Shown here piece after piece: positions 53,180-60,624 of a DNA stretch of 64,000 nucleotides (its first letter is position 1; each line of letters opens with the position of its first letter). Below the pieces are notes generated by a model, which saw only the letters and a list, made by a program, of their open reading frames with translations, did not search any database and was not told where the DNA came from. Source of the stretch: Paracoccaceae bacterium (GTDB lineage: Bacteria > Pseudomonadota > Alphaproteobacteria > Rhodobacterales > Rhodobacteraceae); NCBI GenBank assembly GCA_024742405.1, contig JANSYP010000001.1:1550001-1614000 (forward strand). The letters are read 5' to 3'. A program made the translations under genes and the position numbers.

Positions 53180-53191
53180 GTTAGCGGTAAC
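53180..53191. promoter_or_regulatory. GTTA-N4-TAAC operator before the second gap gene
   Basis: GTTAGCGGTAAC, a dyad with perfect outer half-sites, ends 28 bases before the second gap ATG. The core matches the reverse complement of site B before the first gap gene (GTTAGCGGTAAC exactly). It may also act on the divergent adhP gene. Confidence 0.65.
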
Positions 53192-53219
53192 CGGACCGGA
53201 TCCGGTGTGGGGGACTGAC

Positions 53220-54224
53220 ATGACGACAAGAGTGGCAATCAACGGTTTTGGACGGATCGGACGCAACATCCTGCGTGCCGTCCATGAGAGCGGACGCAAC
53301 GATGTCGAGGTCGTGGCGATCAACGATCTCGGCCCGGTCGAAACCAACGTCCATCTGCTGCGCTATGACAGTGTGCATGGCCGCTTCGCCGGCGAGATCA
53401 CCCATGGCGAGGACTGGATCGATATCGGCAAGGGCCGGATCAAGGTCACGGCCGAGCGCGATCCCGCCGTCCTGCCCTGGGAAGGTGTCGACGTAGCGAT
53501 GGAATGCACGGGCATCTTCACTGCGCGCGACAAGGCCGCCAAGCACCTCGAAAACGGCAGTGCTCGGGTTCTGGTGTCCGCCCCTGCGAGCGGCGCGGAC
53601 CGGACTGTGGTCAAGGGCGTCAACCACGAGACGCTCACCGGTGAGGATCTGGTCGTCTCCAACGGCTCCTGCACGACGAACTGTCTTGCACCGGTGGCCA
53701 AGGTGCTCAACGATCTAGTCGGCATCACCGCAGGTATGATGACCACGGTGCACAGCTATACCGGCGATCAGCCGACATTGGATACGCTGCACAAGGATCT
53801 CTACCGGGCCCGCGCCGCGGCGATGAACATGATCCCGACCTCCACCGGGGCGGCCCGTGCCCTGGGGCTGGTGCTGCCGGAGCTTGACGGCAAGCTCGAC
53901 GGGGTGTCGATCCGGGTGCCCACGCCGAACGTGTCCTGCGTCGACCTGACGTTCCACGCTGCGCGTGCCACGACCGAGGCGGAGATCAACGCCGCCATCG
54001 CCGAGGCTGCGGCCAGCGGTCCGCTCGTGGGCGTGCTGGGATATACCGAGGACAAGCTCGTCTCGATGGATCTCAACCACGATCCGCGCAGTTCGATCTT
54101 TGCCGCGGAACAGACCAAGGTGCTCAATGGCACGCTGGTGCGGGTGTTGTCCTGGTACGACAATGAGTGGGGCTTTTCGAACCGCATGAACGATATCGCG
54201 GTGGAGATCGCAAAGCGGGCCTAA
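53220..54224 (+). CDS. gap: Glyceraldehyde-3-phosphate dehydrogenase, NAD type
   Basis: A second 334-residue GAPDH, collinear with the first without obvious gaps. The ATG at 53220 opens MTTRVAINGFGRIGRNILRA. Cys151 is in SNGSCTTNCLAPVAKVLNDL. The cofactor segment reads VVAINDLGPVE, with Asp36, the residue that selects NAD, so this should be the glycolytic enzyme. The two copies clearly differ at the DNA level, so they are old paralogues rather than a recent duplication. Confidence 0.95.
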   Translation: MTTRVAINGFGRIGRNILRAVHESGRNDVEVVAINDLGPVETNVHLLRYDSVHGRFAGEITHGEDWIDIGKGRIKVTAERDPAVLPWEGVDVAMECTGIFTARDKAAKHLENGSARVLVSAPASGADRTVVKGVNHETLTGEDLVVSNGSCTTNCLAPVAKVLNDLVGITAGMMTTVHSYTGDQPTLDTLHKDLYRARAAAMNMIPTSTGAARALGLVLPELDGKLDGVSIRVPTPNVSCVDLTFHAARATTEAEINAAIAEAAASGPLVGVLGYTEDKLVSMDLNHDPRSSIFAAEQTKVLNGTLVRVLSWYDNEWGFSNRMNDIAVEIAKRA

Positions 54225-54370
54225 CCGACTGATTTTCCTTACCTGGCCTCGGGTCATGCCGCATTGCAGCAATTGCATGGCGGGATTGCGAAAACGGAGA
54301 TTGTGATAGCGCTAGCAGCTCGTATGTAGGCGGTGTCGGGATGTTCCCGACAGTACTTATGGAGGCTGTT

Positions 54371-54532
54371 ATGAGCCATATCATCACCCGCGTCGGCGCC
54401 GCCTACCGCAAGCGCCAAGACTACCGCCGGACCCTGGCCGAACTGAACGCCATGTCCGACGCAGAGGCCCTCGATCTGGGTCTGAACCGCGCAGACTTCC
54501 CGTCGATCGCCGCGCACGCCGTTTACGGCTGA
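54371..54532 (+). CDS. DUF1127 small protein
   Basis: A 53-residue basic protein from the ATG at 54371, with GGAGG at six bases. It reads GAAYRKRQDYRRTLAELNAM then SDAEALDLGLNRADF, the YjiS/DUF1127 pattern of an arginine-rich helix followed by a short acidic part. Related small proteins in Agrobacterium and Rhodobacter affect sRNA, phosphate or stress physiology, some by binding RNA. It lies 146 bases after the second gap gene. Confidence 0.85.
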   Translation: MSHIITRVGAAYRKRQDYRRTLAELNAMSDAEALDLGLNRADFPSIAAHAVYG

Positions 54533-54785
54533 TGCCCGGACCGATCACGGGGACGGCCACAGCGCCGGCTTTCCGCGACATTCCTGCCTCGCAGGCGTAG
54601 AGATTCTGCGTCTGCGCGCCGGGACCCGCCTCGAACCAAGGGGCGCGCGGTCCAAAGATGGCGATGCGGTCGCAGATCAGTCCCACCGACCCGGTCATGG
54701 AGCCGGGCGGCGCGCTGATCCACCAAACACTCCGGCGGAGGACGAACTCCCCCGCCGTCCCGCCACCAACGCTATCCGCGCCGTC
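54533..54785. other. Short stretch after the DUF1127 gene
   Basis: About 250 bases without a recognised gene. On the minus strand an open frame in the coaD reading frame continues past the coaD stop and reads WWISAPPGSMTGSVGLICDR; it matches no family I know and has no ribosome site. Confidence 0.3.
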
Positions 54786-55310
54786 TCATGCGCCTGACGG
54801 CGCGGGTGGCGTTGTTGTCGTGGGGTAGCGCTCCAGCAGCGCGTCGCGCACCGCGGGTGTGACGAATTTCGACACATCTCCGCCGAGCCGCGCGATTTCC
54901 TTGACCAGCCGCGAGGCAATCGCCTGGTGCTGGGCCTCGGCCATCAGGAACACGGTCTCGATATCATTGCGAAGCGCCCGGTTCATCCCGACCATCTGGA
55001 ACTCGTATTCGAAATCCGACACCGCGCGCAGACCGCGGATGATGACGCTTGCACCCACATCCACGGCGCAGTCGATCAGCAGGTTTTCGAAAGGATGCAC
55101 CATGATCTCGGTGCCGGTGTCGCCGACCAGGGTCGCGCACTCGGCCTCGAGCATGGCCACGCGCTCCTCCAGCGAAAAGAGCGGCCCCTTGTCTCGATTG
55201 ATCGCCACGCCGATCACCAGCCTGTCAACCAGCGAACAGCTGCGCCGGATGATATCGGTGTGTCCCAGCGTCAGCGGGTCGAAGGTGCCCGGATAGAGCC
55301 CTGTCCGCAT
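54786..55310 (-). CDS. coaD: Phosphopantetheine adenylyltransferase
   Basis: CoaD makes dephospho-CoA from ATP and phosphopantetheine, the fourth step to coenzyme A. From the ATG at 55310 (MRTGLYPGTFDPLTLGHTDI) it has 174 residues. The T/HxGH motif is in DPLTLGHTDIIRR, and IIRGLRAVSDFEYEFQMVGM and the ISSR-like AIASRLVKEIARLGGDVSKF complete the active site. An extra prolines-and-threonines tail of about ten residues ends the protein. Confidence 0.96.
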   Translation of the reverse strand: MRTGLYPGTFDPLTLGHTDIIRRSCSLVDRLVIGVAINRDKGPLFSLEERVAMLEAECATLVGDTGTEIMVHPFENLLIDCAVDVGASVIIRGLRAVSDFEYEFQMVGMNRALRNDIETVFLMAEAQHQAIASRLVKEIARLGGDVSKFVTPAVRDALLERYPTTTTPPAPSGA

Positions 55311-55397
55311 GGTCTGTCCCCCATGTGCGTATGTCCGTGCCATTTTTTGTGTGCACGCAAGCCCATGGGGCACCGATTTGCAAGATGCGCGGCGGGC

Positions 55398-55832
55398 TTA
55401 GTTGCCCATGATCATGCCTTCGAGGGCCTGTTTCTCCATTTCCAGCTCCGACAGGCGTGCCACAACCACATCCCCGATCGAAATCAGCCCGATCATCTTG
55501 CCCTCTTCGACCACCGGCAGGTGCCGGAACCGGCGCTCTGTCATCACCCGGAAGATGTCGTCGCTGTTGTCGCTGCGGGCGGCGCAGACGGGGTCTCTGG
55601 TCATGATATTGTCAACGAGATCCTCCATGCAGCTGGGCCCCCGCCGGCCGAGCTCGCGGACAATGTCGCGCTCCGACAGAATGCCATTGACCGTCGTGCC
55701 GTCCGCCGACACGACAAGTGCACCGATCCGTTTGTCCGACAGCGTCTGCGCCGCAGCGGCGACTGTCGTGCCCGGCGGCATCGTCACAACGGAATGGTTG
55801 GTCTTGGCCTTGAGAATCTGGTGAACGCGCAT
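55398..55832 (-). CDS. CBS-domain pair protein
   Basis: A 144-residue stand-alone CBS pair. The first repeat is LSDKRIGALVVSADGTTVNG with SERDIVRELG; the second is MTERRFRHLPVVEEGKMIGL with SIGDVVVARL. Such proteins bind adenosine ligands and regulate enzymes or channels; which partner is not evident. The C terminus ends in a short helix (LEMEKQALEGMIMGN). It is 87 bases upstream of coaD on the same strand and divergent from mmsA. Confidence 0.92.
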   Translation of the reverse strand: MRVHQILKAKTNHSVVTMPPGTTVAAAAQTLSDKRIGALVVSADGTTVNGILSERDIVRELGRRGPSCMEDLVDNIMTRDPVCAARSDNSDDIFRVMTERRFRHLPVVEEGKMIGLISIGDVVVARLSELEMEKQALEGMIMGN

Positions 55833-55908
55833 TCGAAAATCTCCCTGACGGTGAGTCCCCGCCCCAATGCTCCGGCGAGTTTCGTCCGCCGGTTACATCT
55901 CAGAGTAG

Positions 55909-55944
55909 CGTCGCAATTGACCCTGCGCAAAGTCAATTGCGACG
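55909..55944. repeat. 13-base inverted repeat between the CBS gene and mmsA
   Basis: CGTCGCAATTGAC (55909-55921) and GTCAATTGCGACG (55932-55944) are perfect complements with a ten-base spacer. It lies in the shared upstream region, 76 bases from the CBS start and 79 from the mmsA start. Each arm contains a TTGAC that could be a -35 box. It is most likely an operator for the divergent genes. Confidence 0.6.
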
Positions 55945-56023
55945 ATAGCCGCATGTGATCATTGCGCTTTGCCGCCGGATCGGGCAGCGCTAGACCCGGA
56001 AAAGTCAGCCGAGGGAGGGGGCG

Positions 56024-57523
56024 ATGGAAAGCATCGGACATTTCATCAACGGAACGCGGGTGCCCGGTGGATCGGGGCGCACCGCAGAGGTGTTCAATCC
56101 GGCCACCGGCGAGGTTCAGGCGCAGGTCGCACTGGCCAGCCGCGACGAGGTCGATGACGCCATCGCCCGCGCCGCCGCGGCCCAACCGGCCTGGGGGGCG
56201 ACCAACCCGCAAAAGCGTGCCCGCGTGATGATGGCATTCGTGGGCCTGCTCAACCGCGACATGGACCGCCTCGCCGAGGCGCTGAGCCGCGAGCATGGCA
56301 AGACGATCCCCGACGCCAAGGGCGACATCCAGCGTGGGCTGGAAGTGGTGGAGTTCTGCATCGGCGCGCCGCATCTCCTGAAGGGCGAGTTCACCGACAG
56401 CGCCGGCCCCGGCATCGACATGTATTCCATGCGCCAGCCGCTGGGCGTCGTGGCGGGCATCACGCCCTTCAATTTCCCCGCCATGATCCCGATGTGGCAG
56501 TTCGCCCCGGCGCTCGCCTGCGGCAACGCCTTCGTGCTCAAGCCCTCCGAACGCGACCCGTCCGTGCCGATGATGCTGGCCGAACTGCTGGTCGAGGCCG
56601 GGCTGCCCAAGGGCGTGCTTCAGGTCGTCAATGGCGACAAGGAAGCCGTTGACGCGCTCCTCGACAACCCGACGGTGCAGGCCGTGGGGTTCGTCGGCTC
56701 GACGCCCATCGCGCAGTATATCTACGAACGCGCCACGGCAAACGGCAAGCGCGCGCAGTGTTTCGGCGGCGCCAAAAACCACATGATCGTCATGCCCGAT
56801 GCGGATCTGGACCAGGCCGCCGACGCGCTGATCGGCGCGGGCTACGGGGCCGCGGGCGAACGCTGCATGGCGATTTCCGTCGCCGTGCCCGTAGGCGAGG
56901 AAACCGCCGACAGGCTTGTGGAAAAGCTCATTCCGCGCATCGAGAAGTTGAAGGTCGCCCCCTACACCGCTGGAAACGATGTGGATTATGGCCCGGTGAT
57001 CACGGCCGCGGCCAAGCAGAACATCGAACGGCTGGTGCAATCCGGCCTCGATGCGGGCGCCGAACTGGCCGTCGACGGGCGGGGCTTTTCGCTCCAGGGC
57101 TACGAGAACGGCTTCTTCGTCGGTCCCCATCTTTTCGACCGCGTGACCAAGGATATGGAGATCTACAAGAAAGAGATCTTCGGCCCCGTGCTCTCGACCG
57201 TGCGCGCCCAGAGCTATGAGGAGGCGCTCGGCCTCGCCATGGACCATGAATACGGCAACGGCACCGCGATTTTCACCCGCGACGGCGATGCCGCGCGCGA
57301 CTTCGCCAACCGGATCAATATCGGGATGGTGGGTATCAACGTGCCGATCCCGGTGCCGCTGGCCTACCACACGTTCGGCGGCTGGAAACGCTCCGGCTTC
57401 GGCGATCTGAACCAGCACGGGCCCGACTCGTTCCGCTTCTACACGCGCACGAAAACGGTCACTGCGCGCTGGCCGAGCGGCATCAAGGAAGGCGGCGAGT
57501 TCTCCATACCTGTCATGGAGTGA
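56024..57523 (+). CDS. mmsA: Methylmalonate-semialdehyde dehydrogenase (CoA-acylating)
   Basis: MmsA oxidises methylmalonate semialdehyde to propionyl-CoA in valine, thymine and inositol breakdown. The 499 residues have the NAD site GITPFNFPAMIPMWQFAPAL, VGFVGSTPIAQYIYERA and the catalytic cysteine in YGAAGERCMAISVAVP. The C-terminal GGWKRSGFGDLNQHGPDS is typical of this branch. GAGGGAGGGG precedes the ATG at 56024. Other valine-degradation genes (mmsB, ivd) are not here. Confidence 0.95.
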   Translation: MESIGHFINGTRVPGGSGRTAEVFNPATGEVQAQVALASRDEVDDAIARAAAAQPAWGATNPQKRARVMMAFVGLLNRDMDRLAEALSREHGKTIPDAKGDIQRGLEVVEFCIGAPHLLKGEFTDSAGPGIDMYSMRQPLGVVAGITPFNFPAMIPMWQFAPALACGNAFVLKPSERDPSVPMMLAELLVEAGLPKGVLQVVNGDKEAVDALLDNPTVQAVGFVGSTPIAQYIYERATANGKRAQCFGGAKNHMIVMPDADLDQAADALIGAGYGAAGERCMAISVAVPVGEETADRLVEKLIPRIEKLKVAPYTAGNDVDYGPVITAAAKQNIERLVQSGLDAGAELAVDGRGFSLQGYENGFFVGPHLFDRVTKDMEIYKKEIFGPVLSTVRAQSYEEALGLAMDHEYGNGTAIFTRDGDAARDFANRINIGMVGINVPIPVPLAYHTFGGWKRSGFGDLNQHGPDSFRFYTRTKTVTARWPSGIKEGGEFSIPVME

Positions 57524-57588
57524 TCGGCCGCCGCGGAAATCGTCCGGCGCACGATTTCGGTCGATGGCGCGCTGCGCGCACAGCTGCC

Positions 57589-57617
57589 CCGAGATCGCTC
57601 CGGCGGAGCGATCTCGG
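57589..57617. terminator. Stem-loop after mmsA
   Basis: The perfect 13-base stem CCGAGATCGCTCC/GGAGCGATCTCGG with a GGC spacer, 66 bases past the mmsA stop. There is no T run, so it may stabilise the 3' end or act with Rho. Confidence 0.5.
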
Positions 57618-57706
57618 CGACGAACGCACAAGGTGCAGATATTATGGAAATTCAAACCTGTAGCGGGCGATCTTCTCCCGCTGCGGCAGTCTAGCGAGGA
57701 CCGCCC

Positions 57707-58417
57707 ATGCCCGGCAAAACCTTCGTCTTAGTCCATGGGCTCTGGCATGGCGGCTGGAGCTGGGCGCGGGTGGCCGACCTGCTCCGCGCCAAGGGGCACC
57801 GTGTGAGCGCACCGACCCAGACAGGTCTGGGCGAGCGCTCCCATTTGATGTCGGCGGACATCACCATGGACACGTTCGTCCAGGACATCGTCCGGCATCT
57901 CGAGTGGGAGGATCTGCGCGACGTGACCCTCGTCGGCCACAGTTTCGGCGGCGCGCCGGTGACCGGAGCCGCGGATCTCGTCGCGGATCGGATCGCGGAG
58001 CTGGTCTATCTCGATGGGATCATGCTGGAGAACGGCGAGAGCTGGTTCGACCTGCTGCCCGAGGACATCGTGCAGGCCCGTACCGCGCAGGCCCGCGCCT
58101 CCAGCGGCGGGCTCAGCCTGCCGCCCGCGCCACCCGAGGCGTTCGGCGTCACGCACCCCGACGACGTGGCCTTCCTCCAGCCCCGCCTCACGCCCCATCC
58201 GTTCGCGACGCTCACCACGCCGCTGCGCCTGACGCACCCCATCGCGAACGGCCGCCCGGTAACCTACATCCGCTGCACCGACCCGGTCTATCCGCCGGCG
58301 ACCATCGCCCATGACCGGGCCAGACACCTGGGCTGGCCGGTCCGGGAGATCGCCACCGGGCATGATGCCATGGTCACCGCTCCGGGCGCGGTCGCAAAAA
58401 TGCTCGACACCCTCTAG
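57707..58417 (+). CDS. Alpha/beta hydrolase (plant-esterase-like)
   Basis: A 236-residue alpha/beta hydrolase. It starts KTFVLVHGLWHGGWSWARVA, with the oxyanion HGLWHGGW motif, and continues with the nucleophile elbow TLVGHSFGGAPVTGAA, so the Ser of GHSFGG is catalytic. The final His is in ATGHDAMVTAPGAVAK. This pattern matches the methylesterase/hydroxynitrile-lyase group, found in bacteria as general esterases. Substrate unknown. GAGGACCGCCC precedes the ATG. Confidence 0.9.
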   Translation: MPGKTFVLVHGLWHGGWSWARVADLLRAKGHRVSAPTQTGLGERSHLMSADITMDTFVQDIVRHLEWEDLRDVTLVGHSFGGAPVTGAADLVADRIAELVYLDGIMLENGESWFDLLPEDIVQARTAQARASSGGLSLPPAPPEAFGVTHPDDVAFLQPRLTPHPFATLTTPLRLTHPIANGRPVTYIRCTDPVYPPATIAHDRARHLGWPVREIATGHDAMVTAPGAVAKMLDTL

Positions 58418-58438
58418 GCCCGCCCGGTCACAGCCGCC

Positions 58439-59785
58439 TCAGGGCAACGCATAGCGGGCGGTTGTCCGGCCGTTGAGGGTGCGCAGCGCGACATTCCAGC
58501 CAGGCGCCGCGGCGTTCAGGAGGCCATACTCGAACTGGTCCGACCAGATGAACTCCTCCGGATCGGCTTTCAGCGAAGCCAGCGCCGTAAGCGTATCGGC
58601 ATTCAGCCCCGCGGTCGTTCCCAGATCCGGGTCAAGCTGGGTACCGCTTGCTCCGAACACGAGCTGTGGCGGGCGTCCGTCGGAAAACGCCACCCGCTCC
58701 GACAGATGGATATGGCCCGAGATGACCGCCGTCACCGGGTTCGGCAATTGACCCGGGAGCGGTGTACCGCTGCTTTGCGCCAGAGCCGTCTGCAGCGTCA
58801 GGTCGGTGACCGAGGCCGCCGGGGCACAGCCGCAATCGCCCGAATAGCTCGCCACGGCCCAGATCGGGCGGTGGCTCAGCAGCCAGACGGGCTTGCCGTC
58901 GCGCCCCGCCAGCTGCGCGACCTTGTCGAATTCCTCGCGATAGCGCGCCACCACCTCCGTATCGGGCGTCGGGTCGTAGTCATGCTGCAGGTAAGAGGTG
59001 TCCATAACGACCGCGCGCTGCGCGCCGAATTCGATGGCATAGGGGCCGGTATAGAACCAGTCGGGGTGATCCTCGCCCATCTCCGCGGACGGGCAGGCCG
59101 CCGGCCAGGGCCCCTCCGGCACCGGGCCGGGATCGAAGAAATAGAACCATCCGCGCCAAGCGCGAGTACAATCCTCATGATTGCCGCGCAGCGGGATCCA
59201 GGGCGCGGCGGCCAAAAGCGGCTTGGCCGGCTCAAAGAAATCGACCTTCCAGCTCTGCCATGTGAAGCCCAGATTGGCGGGATCGCAATTCGCGCCGCAG
59301 GCGGCGGTGTATTCGCGGTAGTGGAAATCGCCGACATGGATGACCAGCTCCGGCGCTTCCTCCGCGGCGGCCGCGGCAATCCCGGCAAAGTTCCAGGCCA
59401 GGCCGATCCCCTCGCCGGTGCAGTTCTGCACGTCGCTGCCTTTGACCCGGCAGCCGGTATCGCCCAGCACGACGATGGTCTGCGGCGCAACCGATGGCAT
59501 CGGGATGGCCAGATCCTCTATGCTGGCCGAGCTCGCCTCCTCCGGGATCAGCCCTTCGCAGACCGTGACCTCGGCGAATCCCGGCGGCGGGCTTTCGGCG
59601 CGCGGCTCGAGCCTGATGCGCCCGGTGGACGCCGCCAGCAGCGGACAGGCATCGCCCGCCTCCATGATTGCGCGCGCGACCGGCGCGCCGTCCCGGTCAT
59701 ACTGGCTCCAGGCATACAGCAGATCCGCCTGAGCACCGGTTGCGCTCCCGGCCAACAGCGCGGCGATCAATCCTGCTCGAAGCAT
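58439..59785 (-). CDS. Exported calcineurin-like metallophosphoesterase
   Basis: A 448-residue protein from the ATG at 59785, chosen because AAGGAG lies about nine bases upstream; an ATG seven codons earlier is possible. The N terminus MLRAGLIAALLAGSATGAQA is a signal peptide. Metal-binding motifs are VVLGDTGCRVKG, IHVGDFHYRE, LRGNHEDCTRAW, LLSHRPIW and ISGHIHLSE, the full GD-GDxxY-GNHE-H-GHxH set. It is therefore a periplasmic phosphatase or phosphodiesterase of unknown substrate. Confidence 0.9.
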   Translation of the reverse strand: MLRAGLIAALLAGSATGAQADLLYAWSQYDRDGAPVARAIMEAGDACPLLAASTGRIRLEPRAESPPPGFAEVTVCEGLIPEEASSASIEDLAIPMPSVAPQTIVVLGDTGCRVKGSDVQNCTGEGIGLAWNFAGIAAAAAEEAPELVIHVGDFHYREYTAACGANCDPANLGFTWQSWKVDFFEPAKPLLAAAPWIPLRGNHEDCTRAWRGWFYFFDPGPVPEGPWPAACPSAEMGEDHPDWFYTGPYAIEFGAQRAVVMDTSYLQHDYDPTPDTEVVARYREEFDKVAQLAGRDGKPVWLLSHRPIWAVASYSGDCGCAPAASVTDLTLQTALAQSSGTPLPGQLPNPVTAVISGHIHLSERVAFSDGRPPQLVFGASGTQLDPDLGTTAGLNADTLTALASLKADPEEFIWSDQFEYGLLNAAAPGWNVALRTLNGRTTARYALP

Positions 59786-59970
59786 TGCGACATCTCCTTG
59801 CGTCATTGTGCATGTTCAGACCACATTCCGGGCGCCGCGCACAACACATGCGCCGCAGTCTTTGTGCCGATGTGACCCGCTGCCGCGACACCGCCCCAGG
59901 CGCGATCACCGCTCGACAGTCATGACGTCAGCCCCTACCCCTAGAAAAACCCGAAGATCCCGGAGAGCCC

Positions 59971-60579
59971 ATGGCCCGCGTGCTCGTCTATTATGCCCAT
60001 CCGGGCGACCGTTTCAGCCATGTCAACGCGGCGCTGTTTCAGGCCGCGCGGGATGTGGACGGGATCGCCACGCTCGATCTCTACCGGGCCTATCCGCGCT
60101 TCAATATCGACATCGATGCCGAACAGCAGCGGCTGCGCGACCATGACGTGATCGTCTTCCAGCACCCGCTCTTCTGGTACTCGACGCCCGCCCTGATCAA
60201 GGAATGGATCGATCTGGTGCTGGAGCATGGCTTTGCCTACGGCACCGGGGGCGAGGCGCTCCACGGCAAGAGCCTGCTCCAGGTCCTCTCGGCGGCGGGG
60301 CCCGAGGACGCCTACAGCCCAGAAGGCTACCAGCATTTCGAGCTGCGCCGGTTCCTGACCCCGATGGAGCAGACCGCCCGGCTCTGCGGGATGCGCTATC
60401 TTGCGCCCTACCCGCTCTATGGCGCGCTCCAAGCCCGCGATGACGGGCGTCTCAACCCCCATCTCGCCGGGTACCGCACCGTGCTGGAGGCGCTGCGCGA
60501 CGACCGGCTCGACCTCGATGCCGCCACCCACGCGGAGATTCTGAGCGCGGACGCCCTGCCCCTGACACCCCGACTGTGA
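59971..60579 (+). CDS. kefF: KefF/KefG-type flavodoxin-fold oxidoreductase
   Basis: A 202-residue NAD(P)H quinone oxidoreductase of the flavodoxin fold. It reads RVLVYYAHPGDRFSHVNAAL, HDVIVFQHPLFWYSTPALIK and EWIDLVLEHGFAYGTGGEAL, with the FMN loops. KefF binds to the KefC antiporter and is needed for its full activity. The kefB/C-type gene starts 45 bases downstream, so the two form an operon. The ATG has GGAG upstream. Confidence 0.92.
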   Translation: MARVLVYYAHPGDRFSHVNAALFQAARDVDGIATLDLYRAYPRFNIDIDAEQQRLRDHDVIVFQHPLFWYSTPALIKEWIDLVLEHGFAYGTGGEALHGKSLLQVLSAAGPEDAYSPEGYQHFELRRFLTPMEQTARLCGMRYLAPYPLYGALQARDDGRLNPHLAGYRTVLEALRDDRLDLDAATHAEILSADALPLTPRL

Positions 60580-60624
60580 AATCGCGGATCTGACCCCGCG
60601 ACTCCGACCCCGAGGAACGCCTCA

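Noticed and set aside
54533-54785. Read-through extension of coaD or a separate small gene after it
   Set aside because: The frame is open only because of high GC; there is no ribosome site and no family match, and CoaD is complete without it.
55784-57655. A 623-codon open frame on the minus strand opposite mmsA
   Set aside because: It mirrors the codon pattern of mmsA and shows no domain or signal.
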